Positions 1-6,754 of a stretch of DNA of 64,000 bases are shown here, one piece after another (positions within the stretch are counted from its first letter, which is position 1; each line of letters begins with the position of its first letter). A program made the position numbers and the translations under genes. Where the stretch lies: the NCBI RefSeq assembly GCF_029945535.1, contig NZ_JAQSCU010000012.1:1-64000 (forward strand), given 5' to 3'. Under the pieces are notes generated by a model. That model searched no databases. It was not told where the DNA came from and saw only the letters and a list, made by a program, of their open reading frames with translations. The stretch comes from Methylotenera sp. (lineage in GTDB: Bacteria > Pseudomonadota > Gammaproteobacteria > Burkholderiales > Methylophilaceae).

Positions 1-151
1 CAAGCTGTATTGCTATAGCCTCAATAGTACTGAATATTTTGTCATCTATTCTGCGCACCAACTTTGTACGCATGCGGCTTAATAGACGTTCAGCATCCTC
101 AACGCTTAAGTTAGCAGCTCTTTCAAGATATTCTTTATCAGGCTCTCTCAT
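1..151 (-). CDS. Hypothetical protein, 3' part beyond window edge
   Basis: This gene runs off the left edge, so only about its first 50 codons are visible. The ATG at 151 follows a GGGGAG ribosome-binding site with a six-base gap, and the frame stays open to base 1. The visible protein starts MREPDKEYLERAANL, is charged and probably helical, and has no signal peptide. I do not recognise the family. It points away from the PEP-CTERM remnant and may belong to the same accessory block. The start is well supported; no function can be assigned. Confidence 0.6.
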   Translation of the reverse strand, partial: MREPDKEYLERAANLSVEDAERLLSRMRTKLVRRIDDKIFSTIEAIAIQL

Positions 152-205
152 TTCAATCTCCCCTTTTAAGTACTGACAGCATGTAAATGTTTATTGGCAG
201 TATAG

Positions 206-709
206 TTCATTGAAATTAATATCATATTAAATTTTAGGGAATCTATTCATATTAATGTAGCGCAGTGGAACCATCACACTAACGCTAAGAACCAAGCAAT
301 CAATTCTGTCGGATCTTCCTTGCTGACAACAACTGGTTCAGCTGTTGAAACTTTTAATTCAACAGGTGGCTTTACCACTATTAGTTTCAACAACCTTGGT
401 TTGAACTTGAATTCAAATACTAAGTATATTGCATATCTAACCAGCAATGATCCTACTGTGACAGGCATTCAACTGTCGCGCACTCAGACAACCGCTGATA
501 TCACGGGCTTCGGCATTGGTAGTGCTTATCTCAGCACTGTACCAAGCACTGGCTGGCAGTTACCGTTCAACGGAAATGGCTTCCTTAGTCTGCAATATAC
601 TGCTACTACAGTTGCTGCAGTACCTGAACCAGAGTCTTACGCTATGCTACTCGTTGGTTTGGGTTTGATCGGTGCTGCTGGGCGACGCCGCAAGTCCAAA
701 CAATCTTAA
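206..709 (+). pseudogene. 5'-truncated PEP-CTERM sorting-domain protein
   Basis: The C-terminus is a textbook PEP-CTERM anchor: VPEPESY, a hydrophobic helix (AMLLVGLGLIGAAG), then RRRKSK. Proteins of this type are exported, processed by exosortase and linked to exopolysaccharide. The rest is Thr/Ser/Asn-rich, as in a secreted beta-sandwich. The frame is open from base 206, just after an in-frame TAG, but has no ATG or GTG start and no signal peptide; the only initiator is a TTG at 320 inside the domain. The residues before that TTG (for example NVAQWNHHTNAKNQ) look like real protein, so the gene has probably lost its 5' end. A hairpin terminator follows. Confidence 0.65.
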
Positions 710-722
710 AGGTTTGATATAG

Positions 723-746
723 ACGGGTGCTTAGGCTCCCGTTTTT
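723..746 (+). terminator. Rho-independent terminator after the PEP-CTERM remnant
   Basis: ACGGG-T-GC pairs with GC-T-CCCGT around a TTAG loop and is followed by five T. The single T-T mismatch aside, this is a normal terminator for the plus strand. Its survival suggests that the gene upstream was transcribed until recently. Confidence 0.55.
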
Positions 747-825
747 GCATATCACTTTTCATTTTCTTCCATCCAAAGATTAATGCTGGATTTGTCTGCA
801 AACTGGGTTGCGTTACAGTTGCTAT

Positions 826-1071
826 TTAGTTGCGTTTAAGGGCGTCAGTTAAACCCTTAAGTTGCTTCAACATAGCTCTAAATTTTCGTCTATCTTCCAA
901 ATGAGCTTTCCTAAATTTACTACTGGGAGTACTAGGCCTTCCTGTCGATTTGCCGCCATGCATACGGCACCTTGCCTTGCCATGAATGGCTGGTGACTTG
1001 CACGGATGACCTGATCTGGTTTTTGCCCCACATCTTGGCGCACAGTGCATGGGGTAAATTATATTTTTCAT
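826..1071 (-). CDS. Small HGG-motif Cys-rich protein
   Basis: An 81-residue basic protein whose centre reads CGAKTRSGHPCKSPAI, then RCRMHGGKSTGRP. This Cys/His layout (Cys 11, 15, 24, 36 and the HGG that follows) is seen in small proteins common on integrative elements of proteobacteria; their role is unknown. The likely fold is a metal-binding knuckle. The ATG lies inside the stop of the upstream gene (ATGA overlap), and its GGAGG-type ribosome-binding site is formed by the last codons of that gene, so the two are translationally coupled. It is the last gene of the minus-strand island operon. Confidence 0.7.
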   Translation of the reverse strand: MKNIIYPMHCAPRCGAKTRSGHPCKSPAIHGKARCRMHGGKSTGRPSTPSSKFRKAHLEDRRKFRAMLKQLKGLTDALKRN

Positions 1072-1673
1072 CTTGCGCTTCCTCCCTGAATATTTCCAAT
1101 CACCGCTTGCCCCCCATCGGACACAGAAACGTGCTTTACAACAATATGCTGACTACCACCTGATTTAAGTCGCTGCATTGTCAATATGGCTTTTTGATAG
1201 GATCCCATCATCATTGCAGCTATATGCATCAATCGTGCTTTATTTGCTACATCTTCTTCAAAGAAAGCCTCTGCCATCAAGTCCATGTAGCCTTTGTGAC
1301 AAATTGCCATCTGGTGTGACAGCATTTTTTCAAAACTATTTTCTGCCTTGCAATCTAACTCAGCAGTCATTGCCATAGCTACACAATCATTCCCTAGGTA
1401 GCTGAGCAACTCCCCGCGGTGGTTTGCAGCATCATTGATAACAACCTCAGGAAGCAATCCCACGACGTCTAGTTTTGACTCTTTAATGCTCAGCGCGACT
1501 TTGGTAGTGCTTTCACTTAATTGCTGCTTAATAATTTGTGTTGTTTCATCACGGCCAATACGTGAAGCGAGGACACATTCATTGCAAATGTATCCACCTC
1601 CACGCTTAACAAGCTTGAAGGTCGACTTACATTTTCTACATATTTTTTCTGGAATTGGTTGCTGCATTTTCAT
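1068..1673 (-). CDS. Uncharacterised island protein with N-terminal zinc ribbon
   Basis: A 201-residue protein. Residues 12-35 hold a CRKC...CNEC pair, a likely treble-clef or zinc-ribbon. The middle is helical and Met-rich. The C-terminus contains VKHVSVSDGGQAVIGNIQGG, a tail I associate with uncharacterised proteins on phage-like islands of alpha- and betaproteobacteria. An AGGA precedes the ATG at a usable distance. It overlaps the next gene by four bases, so it is part of one operon. The molecular function is unknown; nucleic-acid binding is a guess from the Cys pairs. Confidence 0.65.
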   Translation of the reverse strand: MKMQQPIPEKICRKCKSTFKLVKRGGGYICNECVLASRIGRDETTQIIKQQLSESTTKVALSIKESKLDVVGLLPEVVINDAANHRGELLSYLGNDCVAMAMTAELDCKAENSFEKMLSHQMAICHKGYMDLMAEAFFEEDVANKARLMHIAAMMMGSYQKAILTMQRLKSGGSQHIVVKHVSVSDGGQAVIGNIQGGSAR

Positions 1674-1732
1674 CGTAATGTATCCTTAATAGTTGGTTAC
1701 TTTTTATTGTTAACCCATAAAGTTTATCGCTA

Positions 1733-1921
1733 CTAATTTTTTGCTTTTTTTAACTTAAAGCCATTTCTATATGCAATATCTACAGCACTCATAGGTGTAC
1801 GTTTTTCATGTGCCATACAGCCTTCGGTGCAATAGCCTTTTTGGCGATAGATTAAAAAATCTACAGACATGAATTTCAAGCCACAAAATATGCAACTCTG
1901 ATATTTTTTTAGATTGCACAT
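1733..1921 (-). CDS. Small four-cysteine protein
   Basis: A 62-residue protein with CIFCG near residue 10 and GYCTEGC near residue 30, a two-pair cysteine pattern that suggests a zinc finger. It overlaps the 3' end of the preceding gene by 13 bases. The GGTGAGGA before its ATG is also the GEDTV coding sequence of that gene, so translation is probably coupled. No family recognised. It is short, but the ribosome-binding site, the overlap and the Cys pattern support a real gene. Confidence 0.55.
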   Translation of the reverse strand: MCNLKKYQSCIFCGLKFMSVDFLIYRQKGYCTEGCMAHEKRTPMSAVDIAYRNGFKLKKAKN

Positions 1922-2595
1922 ACTGTGTCCTCACCAGTAATTGGAGCTTGTGCAATTGGCTTTCTTATTCCGCTTTTGCCTTTTCTACCTACTACTCGTT
2001 TAGGCTTCTTAGAGTATGTATTGGTATTAACTACATTGTTTACGGTTGTCGTAGTTGGAGAAGTTGCCAAAAGTGCATTTTCAGCTACGGTAATCGTAGC
2101 TGGTGGGATACTCACGCTTACGATAAGCGTAGTTGCACAACTACGCTTATCGTGTGGCTTTTCTGATTTTTTATTGATTGGTTTTGCACGTCTTGGAGTA
2201 GGTGGCAATTTGCATCTTGCCCAAGCTCCACGCTGGAAATCAGCTTCCTCAATATCCAATCCCACAAAGTTACTGATAACCAGCCAAGTAACGGCATATA
2301 GATTTGTGCCATTATTCAGGCCACCCCATCTTGTTTGTGTAATTAATCCACGCTCTATTAACTCAGCACGTGAAGCATAGACGCTACTTGAGGTATAGCC
2401 TTGCTTTTTTAGCCATTGAGGTGCTAGTTGAATATGACCGTTATTTTTACCATTAACTTGGCGAATTAATGCAAACAGTAATGCTTTAGCTTTGTCTGTT
2501 GCACCAGTAAAAGATGAGTTATCCTGCACTGAATGTGGTAACGCGGAAAACCCACCATCAAAGGTTTCAGGTTGTTTTTTTGGATTATTAGCCAT
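1909..2595 (-). CDS. Winged-helix-like island protein
   Basis: A 228-residue protein. Residues 35-110 look like a winged helix: a helical stretch around AKALLFALIRQVNGKNNGH, then LAPQWLKKQGY, ELIERGLITQTR and a beta segment LYAVTWLVISNFVGLDI. I associate this layout with uncharacterised proteins on integrative elements, often near AlpA-type regulators. The last 90 residues are low-complexity (Thr, Val, Lys) and end in a basic tail. Part of that tail is encoded by a large palindrome. The function could be regulation or element replication; the sequence does not decide. Confidence 0.65.
   Translation of the reverse strand: MANNPKKQPETFDGGFSALPHSVQDNSSFTGATDKAKALLFALIRQVNGKNNGHIQLAPQWLKKQGYTSSSVYASRAELIERGLITQTRWGGLNNGTNLYAVTWLVISNFVGLDIEEADFQRGAWARCKLPPTPRRAKPINKKSEKPHDKRSCATTLIVSVSIPPATITVAENALLATSPTTTTVNNVVNTNTYSKKPKRVVGRKGKSGIRKPIAQAPITGEDTVCAI
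2082..2102. repeat. 8-bp hairpin in the tail of the winged-helix gene
   Basis: CAGCTACG and CGTAGCTG are perfect inverted arms around GTAAT. This lies 17 bases from a much longer palindrome and shares the CTACG/CGTAG core with it, so the two look related. Confidence 0.6.
2120..2153. repeat. 34-bp near-perfect palindrome inside coding sequence
   Basis: Two 16-base arms (ACGATAAGCGTAGTTG and its exact complement) surround the two bases CA. It encodes part of the low-complexity tail of the winged-helix protein. No T-run follows, so it is not an ordinary terminator. It could be a protein binding site, a cruciform or a remnant of a small inserted repeat. Confidence 0.75.
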
Positions 2596-2677
2596 AGATT
2601 AACTTTTAAATTTGCTTATATGATGAGGCTTGTCAATACGTGATAAATTTAATTCTAATTTCATCATGACTTAGCTT

Positions 2678-2920
2678 CTAAGCTTCGTTAGTTAAAGCGA
2701 TACGTGAGTCCACCCAATCCTCAACGTCAGTTGATAACCAACCGACCGCTCTCGACCCTAGCGAAAAAGGTTTTGGGAAAGATCCATCCTTGATTTTTGA
2801 ATATAGACCTGAACGACTTAAGGGTACAATTTCCATCACTTCATGGATTCGTAAGAATCTGCGTGTTGAATTTGTTTGAGTTGTGTTGCCGATTGAGAGG
2901 CTTTGGTGTTCGCGTAACAT
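2678..2920 (-). CDS. AlpA family phage-type transcriptional regulator
   Basis: An 80-residue MerR-like/excisionase-fold helix-turn-helix protein. The signature runs FLRIHEVMEIVPLSRSGLYS, then GSFPKPFSLGSRAVGW and DVEDWVDSRI, as in AlpA of prophage CP4-57. Known members activate integrase or excision genes of integrative elements. An AAGGA sits seven bases before the ATG and lies inside an inverted repeat that could be its own operator. It is the first gene of the minus-strand island operon, and its presence beside a tRNA gene marks the block as an integrative element or its remnant. Confidence 0.85.
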   Translation of the reverse strand: MLREHQSLSIGNTTQTNSTRRFLRIHEVMEIVPLSRSGLYSKIKDGSFPKPFSLGSRAVGWLSTDVEDWVDSRIALTNEA

Positions 2921-2928
2921 GGTATGTC

Positions 2929-2958
2929 CTTAAGCAAGGCTTTTGTGCCATGCTTAAG
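2929..2958. promoter_or_regulatory. Inverted repeat over the alpA-like translation signal
   Basis: CTTAAGCA and TGCTTAAG are perfect 8-base arms separated by 14 bases. The proximal arm covers the AAGGA ribosome-binding site of the AlpA-like gene. An operator for autoregulation or an RNA hairpin blocking translation would both fit. Confidence 0.4.
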
Positions 2959-3379
2959 TGCAATAGCAACAAAAGCGGTTAATAAATAAACGCTTTTGTC
3001 GCCACCCAACGTGCTATTTCAAGCACCTGCCTAGTTACGGGGGTAATTATGCTAAAAAATACTATATGGTTTGATAGCCTTCCCAGTTACTCCTATCTGG
3101 ACGAGCGATGGTCATATAACTTAATTAGTCTTACTTTCTTTGGCTAACTAAGTTACTTTAAGCGTCATTTTGATTTAACGCAAGGTCTAATAGGATGTAT
3201 TTAGGTGTTATTTGGTTCTATGCTGTTAAGCGTTCAAAACAACTTTGATTGAAGAACTCAATATACAAGCAAGTCAATTGCCTTGCCTTTGTAATGCTTC
3301 AGGCTTTTAAATTTGAAGGTACATTAATTAGCGCACATTAATACGACTGCTTTTAATTTCATGGAGGAAATAGCTGAGC

Positions 3380-3401
3380 ATAACGGCACGATAACGGCAC
3401 G
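3380..3401. repeat. Two tandem 11-bp repeats (ATAACGGCACG)
   Basis: ATAACGGCACG occurs twice without a gap, about 60 bases from the tRNA-Lys 3' end. The position would suit a recombinase arm site of an integrative element. That role is inference. Confidence 0.5.
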
Positions 3402-3426
3402 TTCAGAAGAAAACAGCGCAAATGAA

Positions 3427-3454
3427 AAAAGGCTCCCATCGCTGGAAGCCTTTT
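3427..3454 (-). terminator. tRNA-Lys terminator
   Basis: On the minus strand AAAAGGCTTCC pairs with GGGAGCCTTTT around AGCGAT (11 pairs, one G-T) and ends in a T-run. It lies six bases past the CCA end of the tRNA. Confidence 0.8.
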
Positions 3455-3460
3455 AGATAT

Positions 3461-3536
3461 TGGTAGGGCGTGCGGGGATCGAACCCACGACAAACGGATT
3501 AAAAGTCCGCTGCTCTACCAGCTGAGCTAACGCCCC
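3461..3536 (-). tRNA. tRNA-Lys (anticodon UUU)
   Basis: A 76-base tRNA with an encoded CCA end. The acceptor arms are GGGGCGT and ACGCCCT (one G-T pair). The D-arm AGCTCAGCTGGTAGAGC, the anticodon loop CTTTTAA (anticodon TTT) and the T-arm GTGGGTTCGATCCCCGC are all standard. The 3' side faces the accessory block, the usual geometry for tRNA-targeting integrases. I found no second copy of the tRNA 3' end in the window, so the far junction would lie to the left of base 1 or is lost. Confidence 0.95.
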
Positions 3537-3738
3537 ATTGTGAAACTAACTACTTAATGGGTAATTCTTGTGTTTCTGGTATTTCTTTCAGCGCTGCTTT
3601 GTTACTAATAAAGCATCACTTACGAAAGGGCGCAATTATGCTAGAAACTTAGTACTTGGTCAATGCTAAATTAGCAAATTAAGTAAACTTTTTATATTAT
3701 TAATGCTGACTACGCCATAAACCCCGCCGAATATGCGT

Positions 3739-3770
3739 TTAGAGCAAATATCGTTGGATATTTGCTCTAA
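3739..3770. terminator. 14-bp hairpin just past the ffh stop codon
   Basis: TTAGAGCAAATATC and GATATTTGCTCTAA are perfect arms around GTTG. The T-run lies on the plus-strand side, so as an intrinsic terminator it would act on transcription entering ffh from the left. For ffh itself it may only protect the 3' end of the mRNA. Confidence 0.5.
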
Positions 3771-3773
3771 TTT

Positions 3774-5138
3774 TTAACGCATACCTGGCATTTTCCCGCC
3801 CATTAAATTGCCCATGTTGCGCATCATTTTTGCCATGCCGCCTTTTGCAAACATTTTCATCATCTTTTGCGTTTCTTCAAACTGCTTGAGCAAACGGTTC
3901 ACTTCTTGCACTTGCACGCCAGAGCCATCTGCAATGCGTTTCTTGCGTGTGGCCTTAATCAACTCTGGTTTACGGCGCTCAAGTGCTGTCATGCTGTTAA
4001 TAATGCCTTCTATGCGGCGAATGGCTTTGTCTGCATCGTCTGGATTCATTTTATTTGCCATGCCAGCCATTTGCGCAGGCATTTTATCCATCAGTGCGCC
4101 CATGCCACCCATTTTGCGCATTTGCGACATCTGCGCTTTAAAATCATCTAAATCGAAGTTTTTACCTGACTTAACTTTATCAGCAAGCTTCTGTGCTTCA
4201 GCCATGTCGACATTTTTATGCGCTTGCTCAATTAAGCTCAGTACATCGCCCATCCCTAGAATGCGTGATGCCATACGTTCTGGGTGGAATGGCTCTAAGC
4301 CATCAACTTTTTCACTCACGCCGACAAATTTAATTGGCTTGCCTGTAATGTGACGCACAGAGAGTGCCGCACCGCCACGTGAATCACCATCTAACTTGGT
4401 AAGTATGACGCCTGTCAGTGGCAAAGTGTCGCCAAAAGCTTTTGCCGTATTGACTGCATCTTGACCTTGCATTGCATCGACCACAAACAGCGTTTCAATC
4501 GGATTAAGTAAGGTATGCAACGCTTTGATTTCCGCCATCATGGCTTCATCAATACCTAAGCGACCTGCGGTATCGAAAATAATGACATCGTAATAACCGC
4601 GTTTGGCGAAATCTAAAGCCGCAGCAGCAATATCTGCTGGCTTTTGAGTGGCGTTACTATCGAAGCAATCTACATCTAATTGCTTAGCCAGCGTTTTAAG
4701 CTGCTCTATCGCCGCTGGGCGATATACATCGGCACTAGCTAACAGCACTTTCTTTTTTTGTTCTTTTAATAATTTTGCAAGTTTGGCTGAGGTAGTCGTT
4801 TTACCAGAACCTTGCAAACCTGCCATCAAAATAATGGCTGGTGCAACCACTGCTAGATTCAAACCCACATTTGCCTTACCCATTAAAGCGGTAAGTTCGT
4901 CATGTACCACTTGAATGACTGCTTGGCCTGGCGTTAGGCTTTGAAGCACCTCTTGGCCCTGAGCGCGCACTTTCACCTGCGCAATAAATTCTTTTACCAC
5001 AGGCAGGGCAACGTCCGCCTCAAGTAGTGCCATACGCACTTCACGCATCGCATCCGAAATATTTTCTTCCGTAAGCCTAGCTTGGCCACGTAAATTTTTG
5101 ATGACGCCCTGTAGGCGGTCGGTTAGATTTTCTAGCAT
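3774..5138 (-). CDS. ffh: Signal recognition particle protein Ffh
   Basis: The 454-residue GTPase binds 4.5S RNA and signal sequences of nascent membrane proteins and delivers ribosomes to FtsY. The N-domain helices come first. The G-domain carries GLQGSGKTT (107-115), DTAGR (189-193) and TKLDGDSRGG (from 247). The Met-rich M-domain starts near 330 with MSQMRKMGGMGALMDKMP and includes the RNA-binding helix-turn-helix (SGVQVQEVNRLLKQFE). Length and all motifs are normal for the family. It is divergent from the cytochrome-assembly-like gene, the same neighbourhood as ffh and ypjD/corE in E. coli. Confidence 0.97.
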   Translation of the reverse strand: MLENLTDRLQGVIKNLRGQARLTEENISDAMREVRMALLEADVALPVVKEFIAQVKVRAQGQEVLQSLTPGQAVIQVVHDELTALMGKANVGLNLAVVAPAIILMAGLQGSGKTTTSAKLAKLLKEQKKKVLLASADVYRPAAIEQLKTLAKQLDVDCFDSNATQKPADIAAAALDFAKRGYYDVIIFDTAGRLGIDEAMMAEIKALHTLLNPIETLFVVDAMQGQDAVNTAKAFGDTLPLTGVILTKLDGDSRGGAALSVRHITGKPIKFVGVSEKVDGLEPFHPERMASRILGMGDVLSLIEQAHKNVDMAEAQKLADKVKSGKNFDLDDFKAQMSQMRKMGGMGALMDKMPAQMAGMANKMNPDDADKAIRRIEGIINSMTALERRKPELIKATRKKRIADGSGVQVQEVNRLLKQFEETQKMMKMFAKGGMAKMMRNMGNLMGGKMPGMR

Positions 5139-5219
5139 AGCATTCTCTTACAAATCATTAGATAGTTGATTTTACATCAACCTATTATATTTACAGCATA
5201 TTTGCGCCATAATCACGTT

Positions 5220-6026
5220 ATGCAAAAATTAATTCCTTATTTAGTCGTTTTCGTTATTTATATCGCGGTAGCTGCGGACTTTTGGCGTGGCGCTAAAACC
5301 ACTGCAAGTAGCCAATCACTCAATCTACACTCAGCCATGATTGCGCTAGGGTTGGTTGTTCACGCATGGTTGCTGTATCAAGTTATCTTTGTAAATGGTT
5401 TTAATCTTGGGTTTTTCAATATGCTCTCAGCGATCGCTTGGCTGACAGTGTTAATTTACTGGGTGGCAGACTTAAAACATCAACTCACTAGCCTGCAAGC
5501 TTTTGTTCTACCTCCATCGGCTATATTTGCCATTCTGCCTGCCTCAAATGTCACTAATCACTTAATGCCTTTAGCTGAATCGCCCTTATTTCTGGCGCAT
5601 ATTGCGATTGCATTACTGGCCTATAGCTTATTCACCTTCGCGACATTTCACGCGCTGCTAATGACCGTTGCCGAGCGCACGCTGCATAACAAGCCGACAC
5701 TCATCAAATTGCCTAGCTTCCCACCGCTAATGGTGATGGAAACCTTGTTATTCAGAATCATCACGCTAGGTTTTATTCTGCTAACAGTCACGCTCATCAG
5801 CGGCATGCTATTTTCTGAGGAGATTTTTGGCAAACCAATGCAGTTTAATCACAAAACTGTATTCTCAATTGCCAGTTGGATTATTTATGGCGCACTTTTA
5901 TTCGGACGCTTCCAATATGGCTGGCGTGGTCTAAAAGCCATACGCTGGACTTTAACTGGATTTATGTTATTAGTATTAGCTTACGTAGGCAGTAAGTTCA
6001 TACTTGAAGTAGTACTTGGTCGATAA
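5220..6026 (+). CDS. Cytochrome c assembly-like (YpjD/CorE-type) membrane protein
   Basis: A 268-residue protein with about eight hydrophobic segments, resembling the CcsA/CcmC-type cytochrome assembly domain found in E. coli YpjD. I start it at the ATG at 5220 (MQKLIPYLVVF), which begins directly with a membrane helix; an upstream TTG at 5166 would add 18 polar residues from the intergenic region. The canonical heme-binding WGxxWxWD loop of true CcsA is not present, so heme export is not certain. It is divergent from ffh, a conserved pairing. Its exact role is unknown. Confidence 0.8.
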   Translation: MQKLIPYLVVFVIYIAVAADFWRGAKTTASSQSLNLHSAMIALGLVVHAWLLYQVIFVNGFNLGFFNMLSAIAWLTVLIYWVADLKHQLTSLQAFVLPPSAIFAILPASNVTNHLMPLAESPLFLAHIAIALLAYSLFTFATFHALLMTVAERTLHNKPTLIKLPSFPPLMVMETLLFRIITLGFILLTVTLISGMLFSEEIFGKPMQFNHKTVFSIASWIIYGALLFGRFQYGWRGLKAIRWTLTGFMLLVLAYVGSKFILEVVLGR

Positions 6027-6040
6027 AAACCAGCAACTGA

Positions 6041-6712
6041 CTAGTCACGCAGGCTGATAGCTGGCCATGCTTGCGCTTTTGCATAGGCAGCTAAAGTTTC
6101 ATCCGCATCCACCGCAACAGGATTGGTCACCAGCTTCATTAAGGGCAAATCGTTGTGCGAATCACTGTAAAAATAGCTGACATCGTAATCACTCAGCTTA
6201 CTACCGCGCGCTTCTAACCACTGATTAAGACGAATGACTTTACCTTCTTTGTAAGTTGGCACACCTGTCACGCCACCTGTATATTGACCAATCACCATTT
6301 CAGGGTCGCTGCCAAGTAAATGCTCAATGCCATAGGCCGTTGCAATGGGCTTTGTGACAAAGCTATTGGTTGCAGTAATGACCACACACAAATCACCAGC
6401 GGCTTTATGCTTATCCACCAAGGTTTGCGCTTTTTTCGTCATCATCGGGCGAATCACTTTATCCATGTATTTAACATGCAGTTCATCTAAGAACTGTTTG
6501 GAGTGTTCTGATAGCGGTTTCAATTGAAATGCTAAAAACTCAGTAATATTCAAACAACCATTTTTATAGTCTTGATAAAACTGTTCGTTACGATCTTGAT
6601 GTGTCTTTGCATCAAGCAAACCTTCGCCGATTAAAAACAAACTCCAGTTATAGTCGCTATCACCTGCCAGCAAAGTATTGTCTAAATCGAATAGTGCTAA
6701 ATTTTGTTTCAT
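6041..6712 (-). CDS. HAD-IB family phosphatase (SerB-like)
   Basis: A 223-residue cytosolic HAD hydrolase. The nucleophile motif FDLDNTL gives Asp10 and Asp12; motif II is the VVITATNSF segment, and motif III/IV lies in YFYSDSHNDLPLM with the catalytic acidic pair. The long helical cap after motif I (WSLFLIGEGLLDAKTHQDR) is typical of subfamily IB, which includes phosphoserine phosphatase and phosphoethanolamine/phosphocholine phosphatases. The substrate cannot be told from sequence. It converges tail to tail with the preceding plus-strand gene. Confidence 0.85.
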   Translation of the reverse strand: MKQNLALFDLDNTLLAGDSDYNWSLFLIGEGLLDAKTHQDRNEQFYQDYKNGCLNITEFLAFQLKPLSEHSKQFLDELHVKYMDKVIRPMMTKKAQTLVDKHKAAGDLCVVITATNSFVTKPIATAYGIEHLLGSDPEMVIGQYTGGVTGVPTYKEGKVIRLNQWLEARGSKLSDYDVSYFYSDSHNDLPLMKLVTNPVAVDADETLAAYAKAQAWPAISLRD

Positions 6713-6754
6713 ATTAAAGGTCTTTTAAATTAAATTTTATAAGCTAAAGGCTGT

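Larger units (their letters stand above)
2921..3460. other. 540-bp non-coding segment between alpA-like gene and tRNA-Lys
   Basis: I find no supportable gene here. It contains the inverted repeat at the alpA-like start, a second one (ACAAAAGCG at 2969-2977 against CGCTTTTGT at 2991-2999), two tandem copies of an 11-base repeat at 3380-3401, and the tRNA terminator at the right end. An integrase is commonly found at this position beside a tRNA; none remains. Confidence 0.6.

Noticed and set aside
972-1689. Three plus-strand frames opposite the zinc-ribbon and HGG genes
   Set aside because: They are short, without start signals, and lie opposite genes supported by coupling and Cys motifs.
1925-2380. 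151-codon plus-strand frame opposite the winged-helix gene
   Set aside because: It is antisense to a gene with a conserved layout, lacks a ribosome-binding site and its hydrophobic text comes from the reverse of low-complexity sequence.
3808-4353. 181-codon plus-strand frame opposite ffh
   Set aside because: It is the reverse of the Met-rich M domain, which gives long open antisense frames in many genomes.
5166-5219. Upstream TTG start for the cytochrome-assembly-like gene
   Set aside because: It would add 18 polar residues before the first membrane helix and overlaps the likely promoter region shared with ffh; the ATG at 5220 is more natural.
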